Below, piece after piece: positions 1-7,897 of a DNA stretch of 64,000 bases (position 1 is its first letter; each line of letters starts with the position of its first letter). The notes below the pieces were generated by a model that saw only the letters and a list, made by a program, of their open reading frames with translations, was not told the DNA's origin and did no database searches. The translations under genes were made by a program, and so were the position numbers. Origin of the DNA: Firmicutes bacterium HGW-Firmicutes-7 (lineage in GTDB: Bacteria; Bacillota; Clostridia; Lachnospirales; Vallitaleaceae); the NCBI GenBank assembly GCA_002841375.1, contig PGZO01000003.1, positions 165,139-229,138 of the forward strand. Direction: 5' to 3'.

Positions 1-845
1 AAAGTGGCTGCATGATCTCCAGGTTCAAAACCTTCTGCTACTTTACTATTGACTACGATCGCACCAATTGGTATTCCCGCACCTAATCCTTTTGCTAAAG
101 ATAATATGTCAGGCTTCACATCAAACAACTGATAAGCAAATAGCTCTCCAGTTCTACCAATACCTGTTTGAACTTCATCAAATATTAACACGAAGTTATT
201 TTCATCACAAAGCTTTCTAACAGCTTTTAAATAGTCTGGATTAATGGTTATAATGCCACCTTCTCCTTGAATAATTTCAAGTAATACTGCACAGGTATTT
301 TTAGTTATTGTGCTTTTCAGTGCTTCAAGATTGTTATATTCACAATATTTTATTCCGGGCAATAATGGGCTTAATCCCTTTTGATACTTTTCTTGTCCAG
401 TAGCAGTTATTGTTGCGATTGTTCTACCATGAAAAGAGTTCTTCATAGTTATGATTTCAAATTTATCGTCACCAAAGTTCTTCTTGGCATATTTTCTAGA
501 TAATTTTAATGCTGCCTCATTTGCTTCTGCCCCACTATTGCAGAAAAATACCTTATCCAAGCCACTTCCATTTATTAGCTTTTCCGCCGCATCAATAGAA
601 GGTTTATTATAATATAAATTGGAACAATGTGTTAATTGATCCAGCTGATTTTTTAATGCTTGGTTTAACTCCATATCGCTGTATCCCAAGGCGTTTACTG
701 CAATACCGGATACAAAGTCTAAATACTTTTTCCCCTCTATATCAAATAAATAAGCGCCTTCTCCTCGTTCAAAAACAATAGGAAACTGCTTATAGTTATT
801 AATAAAAACTTCCTTCCCTTGTTTAACTAATTCTGACATTTTCAT
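1..845 (-). CDS. argD: Acetylornithine aminotransferase, N-terminal part
   Basis: This PLP-dependent class III aminotransferase converts N-acetylglutamate semialdehyde to N-acetylornithine in arginine synthesis. About 281 N-terminal residues are visible; the C-terminus lies beyond the window edge. The FDEVQTGIGRTGE segment and the SLAKGLGAG segment, whose lysine binds PLP, are both readable near the truncated end. Two in-frame ATG codons lie two codons apart (845 and 839). I chose 845 because GAGGTG sits five bases upstream of it. It is the fourth gene of the argC-argJ-argB-argD operon, 55 bases after argB. Homologous aminotransferases such as succinylornithine transaminase are similar, but the operon settles the role. 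Confidence 0.95.
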   Translation of the reverse strand, partial: MKMSELVKQGKEVFINNYKQFPIVFERGEGAYLFDIEGKKYLDFVSGIAVNALGYSDMELNQALKNQLDQLTHCSNLYYNKPSIDAAEKLINGSGLDKVFFCNSGAEANEAALKLSRKYAKKNFGDDKFEIITMKNSFHGRTIATITATGQEKYQKGLSPLLPGIKYCEYNNLEALKSTITKNTCAVLLEIIQGEGGIITINPDYLKAVRKLCDENNFVLIFDEVQTGIGRTGELFAYQLFDVKPDILSLAKGLGAGIPIGAIVVNSKVAEGFEPGDHAAT

Positions 846-900
846 TCAATCACCTCATAAAATATCATTAACAGGTTCGTTAAAATTAATTTAATCGTTT

Positions 901-1767
901 TCAAAAATCATTGCCAAACATAGTGCCTACACCATTTTTTGTGAAAATTTCAAGTAGCATACAGTGTTCAACTCTACCGTCCAAAATATGTACATTTTTT
1001 ACGCCAGCTCGAATACCTTCAACACAGCATTCCACCTTAGGAATCATCCCTCCGGAAATTACTCCATCAGAAATGTACTTATCTACTTCTACAAGTTTTA
1101 TTCGTGATATAAGAGAACTTTTATCATCAACATTAGATAATACCCCTTCCACGTCTGTTAAAAAAATAAGCTTTTCAGCATCAAGTGCTCCAGCTATTGC
1201 AGAAGCAGCATAGTCTGCATTGATGTTGTAGGTTAAACCTTTATGATCTGTACCCAGTGGTGCAATAACAGGGATAAAATCGTTATCAAGCAATGACATA
1301 ATTAGTTTTGTATCTACTTCAGATATCTCTCCAACAAAACCGTAATCTATGTCTTCAGATTGCTTCTTAGCAACTTTAAGAGTTTTACCATCTTTACCAC
1401 TAATCCCAACCGCATTAATTCCATGATTTTGAATTAATTGTACAATACCCTTATTAATTTTTCCTGATAACACCATTTCAACCACTTCAACTGTGTCTTC
1501 ATTTGTAACTCGAAGTCCATTAACAAATTCACTTTTTATGCCCATAAGCTTCAGTACTTCGCTTATTTCATTTCCACCACCATGCACAATAACTGGTTTA
1601 AGTCCAACTAGCTTCATAAGAACAATATCTTCAATAACAGTTTCTTTTATTTTTTCATCAATCATCGCACTCCCACCGTACTTTATAACTACGATCTTAC
1701 TATTAAATTCCTTAATATAAGGAAGCGCCTCAATCAATATTTTTGCTTTCTCAATTATTTTTTCCAT
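901..1767 (-). CDS. argB: Acetylglutamate kinase
   Basis: This amino-acid kinase phosphorylates N-acetylglutamate, the second step of the acetylated arginine pathway, in the cytoplasm. Its 288 residues match the usual family length. The phosphate-binding KYGGSAM (about residue 29) and VHGGGNEI (about residue 62) glycine motifs are present, and the NADYAASAIAGAL and GGMIPKV segments near residues 180-245 are typical. AGGGGA lies just upstream of the ATG. It sits 14 bases after argJ and is co-transcribed with it. In family members with an N-terminal arginine-binding extension the enzyme is feedback-inhibited. This protein starts with a helix of that type (EKIIEKAKILIEALPYI), so arginine sensitivity is plausible but inferred. 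Confidence 0.97.
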   Translation of the reverse strand: MEKIIEKAKILIEALPYIKEFNSKIVVIKYGGSAMIDEKIKETVIEDIVLMKLVGLKPVIVHGGGNEISEVLKLMGIKSEFVNGLRVTNEDTVEVVEMVLSGKINKGIVQLIQNHGINAVGISGKDGKTLKVAKKQSEDIDYGFVGEISEVDTKLIMSLLDNDFIPVIAPLGTDHKGLTYNINADYAASAIAGALDAEKLIFLTDVEGVLSNVDDKSSLISRIKLVEVDKYISDGVISGGMIPKVECCVEGIRAGVKNVHILDGRVEHCMLLEIFTKNGVGTMFGNDF

Positions 1768-1781
1768 ATTTCCCCTTCCTT

Positions 1782-3002
1782 TTAAGTTCTATACTCACCA
1801 TTGATTCGTACATATTCATAGCTTAAATCACATCCCCAAGCTGTAGCATTAAAATTACCCTCTTGAAGAATGATGTGAACTGTAATTTCTTTTTCCTTCA
1901 AAACCTCATATGCAAATTCCTCACTAAAATTCTCTGGGAGACCATTCTCTAATAACTTAATTTTCCCTCTCGTACTCTCGTAATAAAGTGTAACCTTAGT
2001 TGGGTCAAATATTGCTCCTGAATAACCCATTGCGCAGAGCACTCTTCCCCAATTTGCATCTTCTCCAAAAAAAGCAGTTTTAACAAGGTTGGAGGTAATG
2101 ACTGATTTAGCAAGTAACCTCGCATCTACTAAATCTTTTGCACCCTCAACTATAACTTCAATTACCTTCGTCACACCTTCGCCATCATGTATGATTTGTT
2201 TAGATAAAAATACATTTACAATATTAAGTGCTTCTTTAAAAATTTCATAATCCTTGCCTTCCGCTTCAATCAGTATGTTGTCACACATTCCATTTGCGAG
2301 TAACATAACCATATCATTCGTACTAGTATCTCCATCAACTGATATCATATTATACGTGCTCGCTACATCTTCTTTTACAGCCTTATCGAGTAGCTCTTTT
2401 GTTATTGCAACATCTGTAGTAATAAAGGAAAGCATGGTAGCCATATTAGGATGAATCATTCCTGAACCTTTTGCCATGCCACCTATTCTTGCTTTTTTAT
2501 TTCCAATAGTAAACTCTACTGCAATTTCCTTAACAAAGGTATCCGTTGTCATTATTGCTGTTGCTGCCTCGTAACCACCTTCTATTGTGTTCGTAGCTAA
2601 TGGCGCTACCTTTTTTATTCCTTCGATTATTGCATTCATGGGTAATTGTTTGCCAATAACGCCAGTTGATGCAACAAGTACATTGTCCTGATCAATATCA
2701 AAGCATTCTGCCGCTATTGCTGCCATTGTTTGATTGTTATCTTCTCCAACTTTTCCAGTACATGCATTGGCATTGCCACTATTTACAACTACACCTGAAA
2801 TTTTATCCACATTTTTATAACGCTCCATATTCCAGGACACACAAGCTGCTTTTACAATATTTGTTGTGAAGGTTCCTACATAAGTTGCTTCTTTCTCACT
2901 ATATATGACAGCTAAATCTTTTCTTGATTTTTTTATACCGATATGTTCACCATAAGCCTTAAAGCCTTTGGGTGCTGTTATGCCACCTTTAATAATTTCC
3001 AT
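1782..3002 (-). CDS. argJ: Bifunctional glutamate N-acetyltransferase/ornithine acetyltransferase
   Basis: ArgJ recycles the acetyl group from N-acetylornithine to glutamate, and in bifunctional versions also acetylates glutamate from acetyl-CoA. The 406-residue proenzyme carries the KGSGMIHPNMATMLSF segment, where the threonine of ATML is the self-cleavage site that yields the alpha and beta chains and acts as the N-terminal nucleophile. No argA or argE is seen nearby, which fits the cyclic pathway. It lies 23 bases after argC and 14 bases before argB. AAGGAC lies upstream of the ATG at a slightly long spacing. Whether it is mono- or bifunctional cannot be told from the sequence alone. Confidence 0.97.
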   Translation of the reverse strand: MEIIKGGITAPKGFKAYGEHIGIKKSRKDLAVIYSEKEATYVGTFTTNIVKAACVSWNMERYKNVDKISGVVVNSGNANACTGKVGEDNNQTMAAIAAECFDIDQDNVLVASTGVIGKQLPMNAIIEGIKKVAPLATNTIEGGYEAATAIMTTDTFVKEIAVEFTIGNKKARIGGMAKGSGMIHPNMATMLSFITTDVAITKELLDKAVKEDVASTYNMISVDGDTSTNDMVMLLANGMCDNILIEAEGKDYEIFKEALNIVNVFLSKQIIHDGEGVTKVIEVIVEGAKDLVDARLLAKSVITSNLVKTAFFGEDANWGRVLCAMGYSGAIFDPTKVTLYYESTRGKIKLLENGLPENFSEEFAYEVLKEKEITVHIILQEGNFNATAWGCDLSYEYVRINGEYRT

Positions 3003-3025
3003 TTAAACAAGTCCTTTCATTTACA

Positions 3026-4069
3026 TTATGCTGGGAACATAGGGATATATTCTAGCCCCATCTTTTCATTTATTCCCAATAGGATATTCATATTTTGTAC
3101 CGCTTGGCCTGCAGCGCCTTTTACAAGATTATCAATTGCTGCAATAACGATAATTCTATTTGTTCTTTCATCAACTTTAAAATTAATATCACAAAAATTC
3201 GAACCTTTTACCCATCTCGTTTCAGGATACACGCCTTCAGGTAATAGCCTAACAAAGTATTCATCCTTGTAGTATTTCTCATAAGCCATTCTAATATTTT
3301 CATAAGTAGTTGAATCCTTTAATGTTGCATAGGCTGTAGTAAGAATCCCCCTATTCATCGGTACCAAATGAGGAGTAAAGGTAACCGTAACTTTATCTCC
3401 TGCTGCAAGAGATAATTCTTGCTCAATTTCAGGTGTATGTCTATGTGCAGCCAGTTTATATGCTTTCATTGATTCATTACATTCAGCGTAATGAACACCT
3501 ATGTCTAATCCTCTTCCTGCGCCAGATACACCTGACTTTGCATCTATTATTATGCTTTTTTCATCAATGAGACCTTCCTTTAGCAATGGCGTAAGACTTA
3601 ATATACTACAAGTAGTGTAACAGCCGGGATTTGCAATTAATCTTGCCGTTTTTATTTTTTCTCTTTTTAATTCACATAATCCATATACTGCTTCTTCAAG
3701 AAGCTCTGAACTGTTATGAGCTGTTTTATACCAATGGTCATATATTTCAATATCTTCTAATCTATAATCTGCACCGAGATCAATCACCTTAGTCATGGAT
3801 AAAAGCTCTTTGTTAACATTTGCTGAAGCGATACCATGTGGAAGGGCGATGAATAAAACATCCACTTGTTTTGCAAGTTCTATCATTTCTTTCTCAATAC
3901 ATAAATCGTCTACTATTGTAACAAAATTACCAAATATAGTAGAATAGCTTTGATCTACATATGACCTACTTGTTATATATTTCACTTCACATTCAGGATG
4001 TTGCGTCAATAATCTTAATAACTCTTGCCCCGCATAACCTGTTGCTCCAACGATACCTGCTTTAATCAT
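3026..4069 (-). CDS. argC: N-acetyl-gamma-glutamyl-phosphate reductase
   Basis: ArgC is the NADPH-dependent reductase that makes N-acetylglutamate semialdehyde from the acyl phosphate produced by ArgB. The N-terminal dinucleotide-binding motif GIVGATGYAGQEL, the ANPGCYTT active-site cysteine segment (about residue 150) and the HRHTPEI segment are clear. I chose the ATG at 4069 (347 residues) over an upstream GTG at 4078. The GTG codon is itself part of the GAGGTGAGG ribosome-binding stretch, which is correctly spaced for the ATG. It is the first gene of the arg operon, with a well-formed promoter and ARG-box-like sites just upstream (4098-4132). Confidence 0.97.
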   Translation of the reverse strand: MIKAGIVGATGYAGQELLRLLTQHPECEVKYITSRSYVDQSYSTIFGNFVTIVDDLCIEKEMIELAKQVDVLFIALPHGIASANVNKELLSMTKVIDLGADYRLEDIEIYDHWYKTAHNSSELLEEAVYGLCELKREKIKTARLIANPGCYTTCSILSLTPLLKEGLIDEKSIIIDAKSGVSGAGRGLDIGVHYAECNESMKAYKLAAHRHTPEIEQELSLAAGDKVTVTFTPHLVPMNRGILTTAYATLKDSTTYENIRMAYEKYYKDEYFVRLLPEGVYPETRWVKGSNFCDINFKVDERTNRIIVIAAIDNLVKGAAGQAVQNMNILLGINEKMGLEYIPMFPA

Positions 4070-4097
4070 TTTCCTCACCTCTATAATCTTAATTTAT

Positions 4098-4132
4098 TTA
4101 ATAATTATACATTTCAATTCATAATAATGCAA
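4098..4132 (-). promoter_or_regulatory. argCJBD promoter with two ARG-box-like sites
   Basis: On the minus strand a TTGCAT -35 (4127-4132) and TATAAT -10 (4104-4109) are separated by 17 bases. Two 14-mers resemble the ArgR core TGAATwwwwATTCA: TGCATTATTATGAA (4118-4131) and TGTATAATTATTAA (4098-4111). Their starts are 20 bases apart and they overlap the -35 and -10. The argGH promoter at 13794-13828 has the same design. Repression by ArgR with arginine is inferred; no argR gene is in the window. Confidence 0.75.
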
Positions 4133-4236
4133 TACCTAAATTTATTTTTTTATTAATTTGCCTAATTACAGCCCATATTAGCCATGTATTTAGATTATAC
4201 CATTCACATTTTTATGTTACAAGTTAAACGAAAGTT

Positions 4237-4274
4237 AATAGAGTAATCAACATTATGACATTGATTACTCTATT
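4237..4274. repeat. 14-bp perfect inverted repeat
   Basis: AATAGAGTAATCAA (4237-4250) and its exact complement (4261-4274) flank a 10-base loop. The stem is A/T-rich and neither strand shows a proper T-run after it, so it may be a weak terminator after the GIY-YIG gene or an operator. It lies in a roughly 260-base gap that otherwise holds only the arg promoter. Confidence 0.5.
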
Positions 4275-4333
4275 TATACTAAATATTAAGTTGTAATTTT
4301 ATAATTCCAAAAGCAACTGTGAGCTCACACTGA

Positions 4334-4693
4334 TCAATGCGCTGGAGGATAGTTATATCCTCTATTTTCATAGGGTTGCAATTTTTCCAACCACACCTTT
4401 TCCATTTGCTTGAGCTCCCAGTTTTTATCTGTATCTTCCTTTACTTCTTTATCTTCGATTACCTCATAGGTGAATGCTTCCTCCCCTAGCTTAAGCCAAT
4501 CTTTTTGCAATTCAGAATTTGCAAATCTACCCATATCTAATTGTAAGCGCAGGGTGAACCATTTATTTTTCAAATTGGTGCTTGTGGCAACGAAAATTTT
4601 GCCACTAACGGTATTTTTCACTTGGAATATGCCCATATATATCTTTATTTGCTTATATTCCTCTATCAATTCCTTTCGTCTTTGCTTATCCAT
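4334..4693 (-). CDS. Small GIY-YIG nuclease-family protein
   Basis: This 119-residue protein begins MDKQRRKELIEEYKQ and then carries a degenerate GIY-YIG fold segment (MGIFQVKNTVSGKIFVATS, about residues 19-37) with a conserved KNKWFTLRLQLDMG stretch. It resembles the stand-alone GIY-YIG proteins whose domain also occurs fused to LuxR- and ArsR-type regulators. The canonical GIY and YIG triplets read MGI and IFV, so nuclease activity is doubtful. I chose the ATG at 4693 because AGGAG sits seven bases upstream; the longer reading frame lacks such a site. Its promoter is bracketed by 8-bp tandem repeats also found at the next gene upstream. The function is unknown. Confidence 0.75.
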   Translation of the reverse strand: MDKQRRKELIEEYKQIKIYMGIFQVKNTVSGKIFVATSTNLKNKWFTLRLQLDMGRFANSELQKDWLKLGEEAFTYEVIEDKEVKEDTDKNWELKQMEKVWLEKLQPYENRGYNYPPAH

Positions 4694-4764
4694 AATTATT
4701 CTCCTATACTTATGCTTCTTATCAATGCTTTTCATATTATTATTCATATTTCATAATTTTTTTA

Positions 4765-4855
4765 TTAGTAATTTAGTAATTTAGTAAATGTTTATGAGGC
4801 AATAATATCACATTGCTTCCTCATTGTCAAGTTAGTAGTTTAGTAGATTAGTGTT
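4765..4855 (-). promoter_or_regulatory. GIY-YIG gene promoter bracketed by 8-bp tandem repeats
   Basis: On the minus strand TTGACA (4825-4830) and TATTAT (4802-4807) are 17 bases apart. Read on the plus strand, three units TTAGTAAT, TTAGTAAT, TTAGTAAA occupy 4765-4788, downstream of the -10. Three more, TTAGTAGT, TTAGTAGA, TTAGTGTT, occupy 4832-4855, directly upstream of the -35. Such a pair of repeat blocks around a strong promoter looks like a double operator. The cognate regulator is not known to me. Confidence 0.7.
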
Positions 4856-4864
4856 TGTTTTTGC

Positions 4865-4900
4865 AAAAAAAAAGCTGCTATACTTTTTCAGTATAACAGT
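4865..4900 (-). terminator. Rho-independent terminator of the DUF6530-like gene
   Basis: On the minus strand CTGTTATAC and GTATAGCAG form a nine-pair stem (one G-U) with a seven-base loop, followed by nine T residues. It lies about 20 bases after the stop codon at 4920. Confidence 0.88.
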
Positions 4901-4919
4901 CTCTTTGTAAGATACCTTT

Positions 4920-5414
4920 TTATTCCTTACGACGTCCATAGCCCATTTCAAGTAATAGATTAGACAAGGTATGCAACCGTTCAGCCATCATTTCATCATC
5001 ACGACTGAGTATATCATAGAACAACTTAATGTCCTCATCAATCACAGGATTATCTGTGCAGACTTCCACTGTCATGGCATCCCCTTGTAATCCCACTCTA
5101 TCAATCACAGGATTTTCCTCATTATAGAGTTTAGGATAACGATAGGCATCCATAAAATGCTGTTTACCTTTACAAATCAAAATTGCCATATCAATAATCC
5201 TATGCATCGGCAGTTCTTCTGACTGGCGTGACCATTTTTCTCCAGTGTAACGCCAAACTTTTGCGGAAATATCAACTTTGCCACGGTCATTCCACTGTGC
5301 AAGGCCGAGTGAAAGCCCCTTTGCATCAGATTCATAGGCTTGTCTGCCATCAACTTTTTCATAATTCTCAATAACAACCACTGGTTTATGCTTAAGTGTT
5401 GTTGGTATTTTCAT
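4920..5414 (-). CDS. Conserved uncharacterised protein (DUF6530-like)
   Basis: This 164-residue soluble protein begins MKIPTTLKHKPVVVIENYE and includes the segments AKGLSLGLAQWN and WSRQSEELPMHRIIDMAILI. I associate these with the uncharacterised DUF6530 family from memory, so the family name is tentative. No signal peptide, membrane helix or catalytic motif is apparent. GGAGG lies seven bases upstream of the ATG. The gene has its own terminator (4865-4900) and its own promoter, whose start region is covered by four 8-bp repeats (5448-5479) like those at the adjacent GIY-YIG gene. The two genes are therefore probably one regulon though separately transcribed. No biochemical role can be given. 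Confidence 0.7.
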   Translation of the reverse strand: MKIPTTLKHKPVVVIENYEKVDGRQAYESDAKGLSLGLAQWNDRGKVDISAKVWRYTGEKWSRQSEELPMHRIIDMAILICKGKQHFMDAYRYPKLYNEENPVIDRVGLQGDAMTVEVCTDNPVIDEDIKLFYDILSRDDEMMAERLHTLSNLLLEMGYGRRKE

Positions 5415-5447
5415 AAAATATTACCTCCATATTTATATTTAAAACAT

Positions 5448-5507
5448 TTTACTTGTTTACTAATTTACTAATTTACTCATAGTATCATAGGCATGCAAAA
5501 AAGTCAA
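5448..5507 (-). promoter_or_regulatory. DUF6530-like gene promoter with four 8-bp repeats
   Basis: On the minus strand TTGACT (5502-5507) and TACTAT (5479-5484) are 17 bases apart. Immediately downstream, over the expected transcription start, four units TTTACTTG, TTTACTAA, TTTACTAA, TTTACTCA (plus-strand reading) fill 5448-5479. This is a typical repressor position. The repeat orientation is opposite to that at 4765-4855. Confidence 0.72.
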
Positions 5508-5601
5508 TAATTTTGTATTTAAAGCTTTATAATAAAAGCACCAAGATTCATTATGCTATCTCAGTGCCTTTGGATTTTATTTTATATAGTATTAATGCTA
5601 A

Positions 5602-5659
5602 ATTAAGGGCATGTAAAATTAGTGCAAAATATTTTGCGATAATTTCACATGCCCTTAAT
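5602..5659. repeat. 58-bp near-perfect palindrome
   Basis: The arms begin ATTAAGGGCATGT and end ACATGCCCTTAAT. Inside are AAATTA/TAATTT and a central perfect GCAAAATATTTTGC. Only two mismatches and one G-U interrupt 29 pairs and there is no loop. It sits 40 bases after the stop of the coat protein gene ending at 5699. There is no T-run on either strand, so it is not a standard terminator; it may be a transcript-end structure, a cruciform or a mobile-element remnant. Confidence 0.75.
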
Positions 5660-5698
5660 GGTACCACCATAAGACAATAGTGCCTGTCCCAAATAGTT

Positions 5699-5947
5699 CT
5701 AGCCTTGAGATACCTGATTTCTTACATTTGTTATTTCATTTGCATTAGCTGGGTCAGCAGGTTGATAATAACCTTTTTGCTTTGCTACTTGATATATCGC
5801 AAATTGCCTCTGCTCATCTTGATTTCTCATTTGTTGTAATGTTTGTCTTAATTGAGTATTTTCAGTTTCACCAATTGCAGTTGCATATCCTGTTAGGCTA
5901 CTTTTAAGCCCTGATAAATAATCATTTACAATATCTTTTTCATTCAT
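5699..5947 (-). CDS. CotF-type spore coat protein
   Basis: This 82-residue protein has the Coat_F layout: MNEKDIVNDYLSGLKSSLTGYA, a helical middle rich in glutamine and arginine, and the KQKGYYQPA segment typical of CotF C-terminal domains. CotF-family proteins are small helical spore-coat components made in the mother cell late in sporulation. There is no signal peptide. A GGAGGG ribosome site precedes the ATG. It follows a second small CotF-like gene by 13 bases and is surely co-transcribed with it. Together the two may correspond to the N- and C-terminal parts of a longer CotF, but I see no frameshift evidence joining them. Confidence 0.85.
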   Translation of the reverse strand: MNEKDIVNDYLSGLKSSLTGYATAIGETENTQLRQTLQQMRNQDEQRQFAIYQVAKQKGYYQPADPANANEITNVRNQVSQG

Positions 5948-5960
5948 CGATTTTCCCTCC

Positions 5961-6146
5961 CTATTGTAAGAATGTCATAAGCTTTTGCTTATTGTTTCTA
6001 GCATCTTGTGCGTCTTGTTTTAACATCTGACTGATTTGTGGATCTTGGCATTGTCCAGACAAATCATCCAATTTATTAGCGATTGTTCCATGAGCGCCAA
6101 TAAAATGTCTTAAGTTTTGTAATTCCATCTGATTTAAATTTGACAT
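5961..6146 (-). CDS. Small CotF-like spore coat protein
   Basis: This 61-residue helical protein (MSNLNQMELQNLRHFIGAHG start) resembles the N-terminal helix pair of CotF-family coat proteins, including a run of DPQISQMLKQDAQDARNNKQKLMTFL. AGGAG lies seven bases upstream of the ATG. It is the first gene of a two-gene coat operon with the gene at 5699-5947. A mother-cell sigma factor is expected to drive it. A CATAATAT sequence upstream on the minus strand resembles a sigma-K -10, but no correctly spaced -35 is evident, so this is weak. Confidence 0.8.
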   Translation of the reverse strand: MSNLNQMELQNLRHFIGAHGTIANKLDDLSGQCQDPQISQMLKQDAQDARNNKQKLMTFLQ

Positions 6147-6464
6147 TGTATTACTCCTTTTATTTTTTAATTACATACATATTATGAGAATACTAAAGTT
6201 ATTTTATTCAATCAGGTACATTATAATTTATCTAATTATCCTTTTCCCGCGAGGCCTATTATCAATTCAACTTCGAATTCGTTATAATATAGAAGATTAC
6301 TATTACTTGGCATAATGCTTGCGCCTAAATAAAAAGCGTGACAAAATAGATTTTGCTTTCCAATCTAAAAGTCTCGCTCTTTCATACTTCTTTCATTAAA
6401 TTAAACTCTATTAATTCTCGAATCTGCTTAAAAATGCCTTTGTCCGTTCTTTTTTGGGATTATC
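6147..6464. other. Intergenic region between coat genes and MATE gene
   Basis: This stretch holds the upstream region of the coat operon (6147-6300) and the MATE gene terminator (6331-6378). The remaining bases near 6380-6464 show no open frame, repeat or RNA motif that I recognise. Confidence 0.6.
6331..6378 (-). terminator. Terminator after the MATE gene
   Basis: On the minus strand AGCG-GAC-AGATT pairs with AATCT-GTC-CGCT through a long interrupted stem, followed by TTTTTATTT. It lies about 90 bases downstream of the MATE stop codon. Confidence 0.75.
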
Positions 6465-7844
6465 TTATGCGACTTCTTCGTCAATGATTACATAATGATC
6501 TGCTTTATCCCGAAGGTGTCTTAATTCAAAAAATAACCAAGTTCCAGTTAAAATAGCAGAAGATAAATCTGCAACCGGAGCCGCATATAATATTCCATCT
6601 AGCCCAAAGAATCGAGGCAAAATAATAATTGCTGGAATTAGAATCAGTACTTGTCTCGATAAGGTTAAGATTAAGGCTGGTTTCATTTTTCCTACAGCTT
6701 GAAAGTAATTGGCTCCAATAATTTGAAACCCGATAATTGGTAAAAACATTAAAAAGATTGATAATGCACGTGAACCAAACCTTAATAACTCTGGGTCCTT
6801 ATTAAATAGACCAATTAATTCTTCTGGGAATAGCCTAATACCTAAATATCCAATTAAAACTATACCGGTTGCACCGATAATAGCCAACTTAAGTGTCTCC
6901 GTAACACGTTCATAGTTTTTAGCGCCATAATTATACCCTATAATTGGCTGGGCTCCTTGACTGATTCCGATAACTGGCATCAACAGCAGAAGTACAATAC
7001 TATTTATAATACCAATGCCCGCTACTGCTAAATCTCCACCATAATTCATTAAACTGTTGTTCAATATAATGTTGAGAAGGCTGTTTGCCATCTGCATCAT
7101 AAAAGGAGGCAGTCCAATTGCAATTATGCTTCTTACAATCAATGGATCTAATGTCAAATTAGGAATACGAATTTTAAGATGACTCTTGTTGGATAAAAAG
7201 TACCAAATTACCCAAACTGCAGTAATCGCTTGAGAAATAATTGTAGCAAATGCAGCACCTCTAATTCCCCATCTAAAGACGAATATAAACAGTGGATCCA
7301 ACGCCATATTTATTAAGGCGCCAATCAACATCGTAACCATTGCAATTCTAGGGCTACCATCTACACGTATAAAATTATTCAACCCAAAACTAACACCCCC
7401 AAATATTGAACCTAAAAGAATAATTTGCATATAATTCTTTGCGTAAGGCAGTAAATTCGCATTAGCTCCAAAGAATTCCAAAATAGGCTCAAGAAATATC
7501 AAACCTACGACAGTCGAGAAAACAGAAATGCCTATAAGAAGTACAATAGCATTACCCATGTATTTTTCTGCTTCCTCTCCCTTTTGCTCCCCAAGCCTGA
7601 TTGCCGCCATGGAAGCTCCCCCGATTCCTACAAGCATAGCTAATGCCATCATAATCAGCATCATTGGGAAGGCGATAGTAATTCCTCCAATTCCCATCTT
7701 CCCAATATCTGGGCTATTACCGATAAATATTCTGTCGACAACATTATATAAGGCATTAACTAACATCCCAACAATTGCAGGAATTGAGAATGTCATTAAT
7801 AATTTCAATATTTTTTCTTCTCCTAATTGTTTCGTCCTATCCAT
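6465..7844 (-). CDS. MATE family multidrug/sodium antiporter
   Basis: This 459-residue polytopic membrane protein has two homologous halves of about six helices each, typical of MATE exporters that extrude cationic drugs or toxic metabolites in exchange for Na+ or H+. The N-terminal FSIPAIVGMLVNALYNVVDRIFIG segment and the repeated GAQPIIGYNYGAKNYE segment are family hallmarks. I chose the ATG at 7844 because AGGAG lies seven bases upstream; a longer frame upstream has no site. It follows a MarR gene by 53 bases and is probably controlled by it. The transported substrate cannot be told from sequence. Confidence 0.93.
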   Translation of the reverse strand: MDRTKQLGEEKILKLLMTFSIPAIVGMLVNALYNVVDRIFIGNSPDIGKMGIGGITIAFPMMLIMMALAMLVGIGGASMAAIRLGEQKGEEAEKYMGNAIVLLIGISVFSTVVGLIFLEPILEFFGANANLLPYAKNYMQIILLGSIFGGVSFGLNNFIRVDGSPRIAMVTMLIGALINMALDPLFIFVFRWGIRGAAFATIISQAITAVWVIWYFLSNKSHLKIRIPNLTLDPLIVRSIIAIGLPPFMMQMANSLLNIILNNSLMNYGGDLAVAGIGIINSIVLLLLMPVIGISQGAQPIIGYNYGAKNYERVTETLKLAIIGATGIVLIGYLGIRLFPEELIGLFNKDPELLRFGSRALSIFLMFLPIIGFQIIGANYFQAVGKMKPALILTLSRQVLILIPAIIILPRFFGLDGILYAAPVADLSSAILTGTWLFFELRHLRDKADHYVIIDEEVA

Positions 7845-7897
7845 TTTAATTCTCCTTTTTCTCATTACAATATAAATTATACAAAATTTCATCTTTA

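Noticed and set aside
4765..5479. Octamer runs as a degenerate CRISPR or as phase-variable simple repeats
   Set aside because: There are only three or four units per block, no unique spacers, and the blocks are placed at promoter elements rather than in coding starts.
5658..5672. GGTACCACC near 5660 as a second T-box
   Set aside because: The surrounding bases do not extend to CGCGGTACCACCCT, no Stem I or specifier is present, and the gene downstream on that strand has its own promoter and no link to amino-acid metabolism.
5699..6146. The two small coat genes as one CotF gene broken by a frameshift
   Set aside because: Each has its own good ribosome site and start, the gap is 13 bases with a clean stop, and small split CotF-type pairs are ordinary in Clostridia.
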